A program made the translations under genes and the position numbers. Below are positions 25,839-33,268 of a stretch of 64,000 nt of DNA, piece after piece; position 1 is the first letter of the stretch, and each line of letters opens with the position of its first letter. Under the pieces are notes generated by a model. That model was not told the DNA's origin. It saw only the letters and a program-made list of their open reading frames with translations, and did not search any database. This DNA comes from an uncultured Flavobacteriales bacterium (lineage in GTDB: Bacteria; Bacteroidota; Bacteroidia; Palsa-965): assembly GCA_903873905.1 (NCBI GenBank), contig CAIQQJ010000097.1, forward strand, positions 1 through 64,000. The letters are read 5' to 3'.

Positions 25839-28800
25839 TGTGTAATCACAAAAACTTTTTGTTTCGAATCAAATTCTGCAATTACCCGCAAAACATAATT
25901 TCCAGGAACTGGATTTGAAATTGCCATTTGGCCATTCCAATTATCAGCGTCATAAACTTGTTGTCTGGCTTTTTCAATTCCATTCGCATCATAAACAAGA
26001 ATCACGAAATTTTGTTTTGCAAAAAGTGTTACACCAAGATTAAAGATTCCATTATTCGGATTTGGATAAAGCGAAATGGAATCAATTCCATTATTGTTCC
26101 ATTGATTTGCAAATGAGCTGTCGAAAGGATGAACAATAATTGTTCGCGAATAAATCACTTCGCAATCACCATAGAACGCATGCATGGTAATTATAAATGC
26201 GCCAGTATCCATATTGATAAATGCCGGCGCAAACATATCGCTGTCAACAAGAGTTGTTGTCAATGGGAAATCCCACCTCACACTATCAGGACGAGGATTG
26301 CTGATGTCGACCACTACAATGGTGTCGCCTTGTTGTGGTCCAGAGCAAACTAGAAATTGCGGAGTAGGACTTAAACTATTTGTATCAATGCTCGCGATTT
26401 CATTTCGTGTACATTCGAGAAAATCTTTAATCAGAAAATTATAATTACCGAAAGGAAGATTTGAAAAAACACCTGTTGAATTCCAACTCAATCCATTATC
26501 CTTGGAATATTGAAATGGAGGAACACCAGCATATGCATAAATCTGAATTTGACCAGTAGCCTGCAATGGATCGCATGGCTGAAATGATAAAACTGAATCT
26601 GCAATTGCATCTGGAACGTTAACAATGATTGTATCACTACCCATACAGCCAGCACCATCTGTTACATTTACAATGTACATTAATGTGTCATTTGGATACA
26701 CGGTTACCAATGAAGAATTACCTGCAGCATTATTCCAAGTAAAATCAAACGAAGGTGTTCCTCCAATAGGAATTGCCTGCAACACTGCGCCTGATCCGAA
26801 ACAAATTGATGTATCGTTTCCAGAATTAACAATCAGCGTATTTCGAAAATCCACAAAAATCGAGTCGATGGAACTGCAGCCATTTTGTGGATTCGTAGCT
26901 GTTACAAAATAATTTCCGAGTTGCGTAGCACTTCCTGGATTTGCTGAAGCATATGCATTTGGCCCTGTCCAATTTAAAATTGCGCTACTTGTCAATGAAG
27001 CTGCATTCAAGGGAAGCGAAGAATAGGAACAATTCAAACTGATCGTATCTATCAATAAAACTATTCCAGGTGGCGTTGTCCATGAAGTGATATTAATCTG
27101 ATTGAAAATGTTATCACAACCATTCATGGTATCCATTGCGTGCAAAAAATAAATACCTGGAATGGAAATGGAATATGGATTTTGGAAATAGGTTCCACTG
27201 GTATCGGTCCATTGATAAGTAACATTTGGAGTTGAAGAATTGCCACTCAATAATATATTCTGAATGGAACAAGTTAAAATTGTATCGGAAGCAATAATAT
27301 TTGCTGATGGAGGAGTAACATTCTGCGGAACAAAAATTACCGTTGTGTCTGAACATCCATTATTTCTATTGGTGACGGTCAATAAATAATTATCAGATTG
27401 AGTTACCATTGCAGGATTAACATGCGAACTCAACATAGGCGAGGTCCAATACAATGAATCATTCGGGTAAATCACGGAAGCGTCCAAAACTGAAATGGTA
27501 TTCTGGCAAGTCAATACGGGAACATTTCCAAATGGAAGAATTGCTGGAGGAATGGTGTCAAGTGAAATAATAGCTGTATCGCGTTTCCAACAGCCATTCG
27601 GACCGTGAACAATCAACTCATAACTTCCTGGAACAAATGCGACGATCGAATCATTTCCAAATGAATTGTTTGGGCCGTTCCAAACAAATGTTGCTCCTAA
27701 AGTTGTTGAAGTACCTAACAAGGTTAGTTGTGATATAATACAATTCAGCGAATCATCCAATCCTGCATTTGCGTTTGGCGTTGGTTTAGAAAAAACAATG
27801 GTCGAGCGAAAAGAGGGTGAAACAGTTCCGCAAGACGTAACTCCATAAGCACGAATGGTTACTGAACCGGAATAATTTTCGTTGAAATCAACCGATCCTG
27901 CATTCGTTGTCCCCGATGCAAATACATTTATGTTATTATCCGTCCAGATATAACTGTTGAAATATCCCAATGGAACCACTTTATAAATAACATTCGAATC
28001 ACCAGGACAAACAGGAGTTGGCGCAATTGAAAATGGGCCTGGCGTATTTGGTGGACGCAAACAATAACTAAAAAAGTGGCAATCGACCGCAGTAGCTGAA
28101 GAAGCATGTGCCGTATAACGTTCCACCTCAAATAATCGAGCATTGCCAACCAATAAGTTGTCATTGTAATATCCATAAATACCAATGAGATTGGATTGAT
28201 ATGTTTTTAAAACACGAATATTATTCGGGCTATTATAATAACTCACATACAACTGATGATACGCCGGCAAATTGGAAGAAGCATCAAAAACGCCAATGAA
28301 CAAACTGTCACGATAATATTCAATATTCAAACGCGATCGCATATCCCAATTGAAAATCGGTATTACTGGATTCCATGTTGTAAAAATTCCAGTTGATAAA
28401 TCACATGCTGTTGCGTAAGACAGATTATGTGAATTCATTGACAAAAAAGGTCCAACAATAAAAGCCAAATTTCCGCGCATGCTGAAATCAGAAATAAAAC
28501 CTAATGAAGGATCAGTTTGTGCACGGAGAATGGAAACTGCACTCGACGCTGTGTCAATAGCATAAAGATTGCTGCATGGAGAAGAATAATTATCCGTCCA
28601 TGCTGCAATCCTATTGGTAAAAGAAATTATTTTTTTCACTGTTCCAGAAATAGCAGGAGCGAGATTCCAGGAACTCAACACTCCATTGACAGTTATTTTT
28701 GCAATGTTATTGTGGGCTACAGATAGAATAGTTGAAAATTTTCCGCCGACATAAATATATTTTCCAAAAACTTTTATTGACATGATGGTGTCATTCACAC

Positions 28801-29257
28801 TAGCTGTTCCAATTGAAAATGTTGAAAACAATAATCCCGTTGACGCGCTCAATGCTGCAATTCTTCCTCTTGCTTGTCCATTAATTTGAGAAAACGTTCC
28901 ACCGATAAATATCGTATCACCACTTTTTGCAATTGCTTTTACAATTCCATTATTGACAATTGGCGCCCAAGAAAGCAGATTTCCTGTGATCGCATCAATA
29001 GCAGCTAATCCATTTCTTGGAAAACCACTCATGTCATTAAAAGGTCCACCAACATAAATCACTTCATGGATGGTATCAAAATAAGAAGCGGAAATGTAGG
29101 TTGGAATTGATGTGTAATAAGGGCAGCCACCACCCACGCAAGATGCAACTGGATAAGTTACATTGCTCGCCCATTGTGCATTCAATGTTGTTGTTTCCAT
29201 TACGAAAAAGAAAAGAAGCAACAAAAAATAATTTCGAAAAGAAAAAGAAAATCGCAT
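25835..29257 (-). CDS. Large T9SS-exported multidomain surface protein
   Basis: The 1140-aa product has a signal peptide (FLLLLFFFVMETTTLNAQ), an N-terminal repeat region (about 60-380) with propeller-type motifs (VYVGGPFND, IFIGGTFSQINGQARGRIAALSASTG, IYVGGKFS), a series of Ig/PKD-like modules (about 400-880) in which ...NGC.S...V is repeated, a SprB-like segment near 885-945 (QIYAYAGVPPFQYSKDNG), and a C-terminal T9SS sorting domain (LYPNPNNGIFNLGV ... PGNYVLRVI). It would be secreted and perhaps surface-anchored, as an adhesin-like protein. It is coupled to the barrel-like gene. Confidence 0.87.
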   Translation of the reverse strand: MRFSFSFRNYFLLLLFFFVMETTTLNAQWASNVTYPVASCVGGGCPYYTSIPTYISASYFDTIHEVIYVGGPFNDMSGFPRNGLAAIDAITGNLLSWAPIVNNGIVKAIAKSGDTIFIGGTFSQINGQARGRIAALSASTGLLFSTFSIGTASVNDTIMSIKVFGKYIYVGGKFSTILSVAHNNIAKITVNGVLSSWNLAPAISGTVKKIISFTNRIAAWTDNYSSPCSNLYAIDTASSAVSILRAQTDPSLGFISDFSMRGNLAFIVGPFLSMNSHNLSYATACDLSTGIFTTWNPVIPIFNWDMRSRLNIEYYRDSLFIGVFDASSNLPAYHQLYVSYYNSPNNIRVLKTYQSNLIGIYGYYNDNLLVGNARLFEVERYTAHASSATAVDCHFFSYCLRPPNTPGPFSIAPTPVCPGDSNVIYKVVPLGYFNSYIWTDNNINVFASGTTNAGSVDFNENYSGSVTIRAYGVTSCGTVSPSFRSTIVFSKPTPNANAGLDDSLNCIISQLTLLGTSTTLGATFVWNGPNNSFGNDSIVAFVPGSYELIVHGPNGCWKRDTAIISLDTIPPAILPFGNVPVLTCQNTISVLDASVIYPNDSLYWTSPMLSSHVNPAMVTQSDNYLLTVTNRNNGCSDTTVIFVPQNVTPPSANIIASDTILTCSIQNILLSGNSSTPNVTYQWTDTSGTYFQNPYSISIPGIYFLHAMDTMNGCDNIFNQINITSWTTPPGIVLLIDTISLNCSYSSLPLNAASLTSSAILNWTGPNAYASANPGSATQLGNYFVTATNPQNGCSSIDSIFVDFRNTLIVNSGNDTSICFGSGAVLQAIPIGGTPSFDFTWNNAAGNSSLVTVYPNDTLMYIVNVTDGAGCMGSDTIIVNVPDAIADSVLSFQPCDPLQATGQIQIYAYAGVPPFQYSKDNGLSWNSTGVFSNLPFGNYNFLIKDFLECTRNEIASIDTNSLSPTPQFLVCSGPQQGDTIVVVDISNPRPDSVRWDFPLTTTLVDSDMFAPAFINMDTGAFIITMHAFYGDCEVIYSRTIIVHPFDSSFANQWNNNGIDSISLYPNPNNGIFNLGVTLFAKQNFVILVYDANGIEKARQQVYDADNWNGQMAISNPVPGNYVLRVIAEFDSKQKVFVITQ

Positions 29258-29453
29258 TTCAGTTTAAGTATAGGGGAAGCAAAAATAGTTTTCTTCACTT
29301 GTTTAAGTCGGTCGCAAGCATTTGTTGTCGGAATTAGGAGAAATCAATGTTTTATCATAAGAAAAAAACCAGTTTTACTTTAAAAGATCAATTATGAACT
29401 ATTGTCTGTTCACGCTTATTTCTACAATGAAAATTAGTGAAGTTCACACCAGT

Positions 29454-29461
29454 TACCTTTG
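29454..29461 (+). promoter_or_regulatory. Conserved -7 box of the first SulP gene
   Basis: TACCTTTG lies at the same position relative to the coding region as TATCTTTG upstream of the second SulP copy. This supports a TTG translation start at 29485 rather than the GTG at 29437. Confidence 0.5.
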
Positions 29462-29484
29462 ATCAATCAATTTTTCACAATGTT

Positions 29485-31035
29485 TTGAAACGCGCAATAA
29501 AGTATTATCGCATCATTTGGCTCAAACACGATTTACCTGCGGGCCTTTCTGTTTTTCTTGTTGCACTTCCACTTTGTATGGGAATTGCATTAGCATCTGG
29601 AGCCCCACTTTATTCAGGATTGCTTTCTGGAATGATCGGTGGATTAGTGGTTTCCCTTGTTAGTGGATCTCAGTTAGGCGTTTCAGGTCCTGCTGCAGGT
29701 TTAACTACGGTTGTTGCCGCTTCCATAATCTCATTGGGAGATTTCAAGATTTTTCTGCTTGCCGTAATGGTGGCAGGATTATTTCAATTTCTATTGGGAA
29801 TTTTTCGACTTGGAGGTTTCTCCAATTATTTTCCTTCGTCGGTAATCAAAGGAATGTTGGCGGCGATTGGAATCATTCTGATCTCAAAACAAATTCCATT
29901 ATCACTTGGCTATGACCAACCTGATTTTTGGACAAGTGGATTTCCACAAATATTTTCGAGCAAACATTTTCTTGGAAATCTCGAGAGTTTCTCCGTTCAT
30001 ATCACTAGAGCTCCAATTATCATAACGCTTGTTTCACTGGCCATTCTCATTATCCTTCAACAGCGATTTGCAAAAAAGCTTAAAGTCATTCCTGCGCCAC
30101 TACTTGTTGTAATTGTTGGAATTGGAATCAATTATTTTTTTGCAAAATTTATTCCTGATCTAACACTGAAACCAACTCAACTGGTAAGCATTCCCTCAAA
30201 TATTTTTTCCAACATTTCCTTTCCTGATTTTTCCAAATTATTTTCCACAGTGGAGATTTGGAAAGATGGTTTGATAATTGGGATTCTTGCAACGCTTGAA
30301 ACATTACTGTGTGTCGAGGCCGTCGACAAATTGGATATACGTCACCGTATCACTCCCGTGAACAGGGAATTGATTGCACAGGGAATTGGAAATATGGCCT
30401 GTGGTTTATTGGGAGCCATTCCAATGACATCCGTTGTGGTGAGAGGGGCCGCAAATGCGGATGCGGGTGGAAGAACAAAACTTTCTGCATTTACGCACGG
30501 ACTTTTTCTTTTACTGGCAGTTGTTCTGATTCCTTCTTTTCTCAGTAAAATCCCTTTTGCTTCTCTTGCTGCAATTTTATTGGTAACCGGATTCAATTTG
30601 ACAAAACCAAAATTGTACAGCGATATGTGGAAATTGAAATGGAAACAATTCTTACCATTTGCAATTACCATCGTTGTGATTCTTTGCACCGATTTATTAA
30701 TTGGAGTGAGCATTGGTCTGTTGATTTCCATTTATTATATCATACAGAATAATTTTCGTGCTGATTATAAAATCACAAAAACAATGCAGCACGAAACCGA
30801 GGTCCATTACATGAAGCTCAACACCAATGTTACTTTTCTAAATAAAGTAAACGTGCGAAATGCTTTGGACCAGATTCCAGAATACAGTGTATTGACGATT
30901 GACGGAAGTGAAAGTAATTTTATTGATTATGATATTCTGGAAATTATCAGTGAATTCACCAACAAAGCACACGACCGACATATTGAATTGCATTTGAAGG
31001 GAATTGAAAAAGTGTCCGTTACAGCGGCACATTAA
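29485..31035 (+). CDS. SulP family anion transporter, copy 1
   Basis: Inner-membrane transporter of the SLC26/SulP family; members move sulfate, bicarbonate or other anions. The 516-aa product has about 12-14 TM helices (LPAGLSVFLVALPLCMGIALA is the family signature) and a C-terminal cytoplasmic STAS-like domain (about 440-516, SVLTIDGSESNFIDYDILEIISE). A GTG at 29437 would add 16 residues, but a -7 box lies between; the TTG at 29485 gives exactly the same length as copy 2. About four in five residues agree with copy 2, so this is a tandem duplication. Substrate not determined. Confidence 0.9.
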   Translation: MKRAIKYYRIIWLKHDLPAGLSVFLVALPLCMGIALASGAPLYSGLLSGMIGGLVVSLVSGSQLGVSGPAAGLTTVVAASIISLGDFKIFLLAVMVAGLFQFLLGIFRLGGFSNYFPSSVIKGMLAAIGIILISKQIPLSLGYDQPDFWTSGFPQIFSSKHFLGNLESFSVHITRAPIIITLVSLAILIILQQRFAKKLKVIPAPLLVVIVGIGINYFFAKFIPDLTLKPTQLVSIPSNIFSNISFPDFSKLFSTVEIWKDGLIIGILATLETLLCVEAVDKLDIRHRITPVNRELIAQGIGNMACGLLGAIPMTSVVVRGAANADAGGRTKLSAFTHGLFLLLAVVLIPSFLSKIPFASLAAILLVTGFNLTKPKLYSDMWKLKWKQFLPFAITIVVILCTDLLIGVSIGLLISIYYIIQNNFRADYKITKTMQHETEVHYMKLNTNVTFLNKVNVRNALDQIPEYSVLTIDGSESNFIDYDILEIISEFTNKAHDRHIELHLKGIEKVSVTAAH

Positions 31036-31103
31036 GACATCGATCCAAGGGTGAAATATCACTCCAATTTACCAATGAAATTAACATTGGAGTAACGAAT
31101 TGT

Positions 31104-31111
31104 TATCTTTG
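31104..31111 (+). promoter_or_regulatory. -7 box of the second SulP gene
   Basis: TATCTTTG, a perfect match, 22 bases before the TTG start. The -33 element is not evident. Confidence 0.5.
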
Positions 31112-31133
31112 CCCAACCAATTTTTCATTTGAA

Positions 31134-32684
31134 TTGAAACGCGCACTTAAGTATTACCGCATCATTTGGCTCAAACACGATTTGCCAGCGGGACTTTCCG
31201 TTTTTCTCGTTGCACTTCCACTTTGTATGGGAATTGCATTGGCTTCTGGAGCGCCACTTTATTCGGGATTACTTTCTGGAATTATTGGTGGATTAATTGT
31301 TTCTCTCATTAGTGGATCACAATTAGCAGTTTCAGGTCCTGCTGCAGGATTATCAACTTTGGTTGCGGCTACCATTATTTCATTGGGGGATTTCAGACTA
31401 TTTCTTCTTGCGGTAATGGTTGCGGGATTATTTCAATTTCTATTGGGAATATTTCGTCTTGGTGGATTTGCAAATTATTTCCCATCTTCTGTCATCAAGG
31501 GTATGTTAGCAGCCATTGGAATTATTCTGATTTCAAAACAAATTCCATTGTCACTTGGTTATGACCAGCCTGATTTTTGGTCGAGCGGATTTACATCGAT
31601 ATTCAAAGGCCAACATTTTCTGGACAATCTTCAAAATTTTTCATTGCACATGACTGCCGGACCCATCATGATTACATTATTATCAATGGGAATTTTGATT
31701 TTTCTCAATCAGCCCTTCGCAAAAAAATACAAGGTTATTCCTGCACCATTATTGGTTGTTCTTATTGGCATTGGTTTGAATTTATTGTTTGCAAAATTTG
31801 CGCCTGGCTATTCCTTGAAACAAACACAATTGGTAAATATTCCAAAAAATCTTTTTTCCAATATTGTATTTCCTGATTTTTCAAAACTTTTTTCAAATGG
31901 TGAAATCTGGAAATCAGGTTTGATCATTGGAATGCTTGCAACATTGGAAACCTTGCTTTGTGTAGAAGCAATGGACAAATTGGACAAGCGAAATCGCATT
32001 ACTCCTGTGAATAGGGAATTGATTGCACAAGGAATTGGAAACATGACGTGTGGCTTATTGGGTGCCATTCCAATGACAGCTGTTGTGGTGCGCGGGTCTG
32101 CGAATGTGAATGCCGGTGGAAGAACAAAACTTTCCGCTTTTACACATGGGCTTTTTCTTTTGCTTGCCGTATTGTTGATTCCTTCCTTACTCAGTAAAAT
32201 TCCATTTGCATCACTTGCCGCCATTCTATTGGTTACAGGATTCAATCTGACCAAGCCAAAATTGTACAGCAACATGTGGAAATTAAAATGGAAACAGTTT
32301 TTCCCCTTTATGATTACCATCGTTGTAATTCTTTGTACTGATTTATTGATAGGTGTAAGCATTGGACTTTTGATTGCTGTTTATTATATCATCCAGAATA
32401 ATTTCCGTTCCGATTATAAAATCACAAAAACAATCCTGCATGAAACGGAAGTGTATTTAATCAAACTCAATAGCAATGTTACCTTCTTGAATAAAGTGAA
32501 ACTACGACATGCACTTGATCAGATTCCAGAATACAGTGTGCTGACGATTGATGGAAGTGAAAGTAATTTTATTGATTACGATATTTTGGAAATCATCAGC
32601 GAGTACAAAGGCAAGGCACACAATCGACACATTGAATTGCACTTGAAAGATATTGAACAAGTGAGCGTGACTGCAATGCATTAA
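31134..32684 (+). CDS. SulP family anion transporter, copy 2
   Basis: Tandem paralogue of the preceding gene, same length (516 aa) and layout: SulP membrane domain with HDLPAGLSVFLVALPLCMGI, GMLAAIGIILISKQIPLSLGY and TRPKL-type helices, then the STAS-like C-terminus. It starts with TTG, at the position homologous to the copy 1 start. Differences are concentrated in the region about 155-260. A terminator follows. Retaining two promoters suggests separate expression of the two copies. Confidence 0.9.
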   Translation: MKRALKYYRIIWLKHDLPAGLSVFLVALPLCMGIALASGAPLYSGLLSGIIGGLIVSLISGSQLAVSGPAAGLSTLVAATIISLGDFRLFLLAVMVAGLFQFLLGIFRLGGFANYFPSSVIKGMLAAIGIILISKQIPLSLGYDQPDFWSSGFTSIFKGQHFLDNLQNFSLHMTAGPIMITLLSMGILIFLNQPFAKKYKVIPAPLLVVLIGIGLNLLFAKFAPGYSLKQTQLVNIPKNLFSNIVFPDFSKLFSNGEIWKSGLIIGMLATLETLLCVEAMDKLDKRNRITPVNRELIAQGIGNMTCGLLGAIPMTAVVVRGSANVNAGGRTKLSAFTHGLFLLLAVLLIPSLLSKIPFASLAAILLVTGFNLTKPKLYSNMWKLKWKQFFPFMITIVVILCTDLLIGVSIGLLIAVYYIIQNNFRSDYKITKTILHETEVYLIKLNSNVTFLNKVKLRHALDQIPEYSVLTIDGSESNFIDYDILEIISEYKGKAHNRHIELHLKDIEQVSVTAMH

Positions 32685-32715
32685 TTTCTCTTCCCTACCC
32701 GAACTTAAACATTTG

Positions 32716-32749
32716 AAAACGGCTATTCCAAAAAGGATAGCTTTTCTTT
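32716..32749 (+). terminator. Terminator after the SulP pair
   Basis: Stem GCTATtCC (32722-32729) with GGATAGC (32735-32741), one bulged T, flanked by AAAA and TTTTCTTT. Confidence 0.6.
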
Positions 32750-32767
32750 GCGATCCTGTGTGTTATT

Positions 32768-32793
32768 GCCACTAAGGCACAAAGGCACGAAGG
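32768..32793. repeat. Left inverted terminus of the GxxExxY cassette
   Basis: A 26-base GGCAC-type repeat starting GCCACTAAGG and ending GGCACGAAGG, 7 bases before the GxxExxY start codon. Its first 24 bases match the reverse complement of 33215-33238 with one mismatch. Confidence 0.85.
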
Positions 32794-32800
32794 TCCTCCG

Positions 32801-33202
32801 ATGGAAGAGAAAATATTTGCAGCAATCGACTCGAATACAGAAAGAATTGCCAAGGCTATTGTTGATTCTGCATACCATGTCCACAAGAATCTTGGACCAG
32901 GTCTTTTAGAAAAAGTTTATGAGGTTTGTTTATGTCACGAACTCACAAAACGTGGAATTTCAACATTGAGGCAAATTGATATACCTATCAAATATGATGG
33001 AATAAAATTCAATGAAGGCTTGCGTTTGGATATTCTCGCAGGTGATGAAGTAATAATTGAGTTGAAAGCAGTTGATCAAGTAAACCCTGTATGGGAAGCT
33101 CAAGTGCTAAGCCACCTAAAACTCACAGGAAAACGACTTGGTTTTCTGATCAATTTCAATGTGCCAAAAATTTATGCGGGAATGAAAAGAATAATCCTAT
33201 GA
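32801..33202 (+). CDS. GxxExxY protein (PD-(D/E)XK nuclease-fold family)
   Basis: Belongs to the GxxExxY family, abundant in Bacteroidota, Chlorobi and Verrucomicrobia, with a predicted PD-(D/E)XK nuclease fold and no established function. The 133-aa product has the name-giving motif G34-LLEKVY-Y40 and the nuclease-like core D77 ... E87-L-K89, followed by Q101 and the VLSHLKLTG helix. Length is normal for the family. It is bracketed by near-perfect 24-base inverted repeats at 32768 and 33215, giving a unit of about 470 bases that looks transposable or repeat-associated. It sits between a terminator and an unrelated operon. Confidence 0.9.
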   Translation: MEEKIFAAIDSNTERIAKAIVDSAYHVHKNLGPGLLEKVYEVCLCHELTKRGISTLRQIDIPIKYDGIKFNEGLRLDILAGDEVIIELKAVDQVNPVWEAQVLSHLKLTGKRLGFLINFNVPKIYAGMKRIIL

Positions 33203-33214
33203 TTCTAAAAAACG

Positions 33215-33238
33215 TTCGTGCCTTTATGCCTTAGTGGC
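33215..33238. repeat. Right inverted terminus of the GxxExxY cassette
   Basis: Reverse complement of the left terminus with 23 of 24 bases identical, 12 bases after the stop codon. Confidence 0.85.
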
Positions 33239-33268
33239 AAAACAAAAATTTGAACCGCTCACTCCCTA

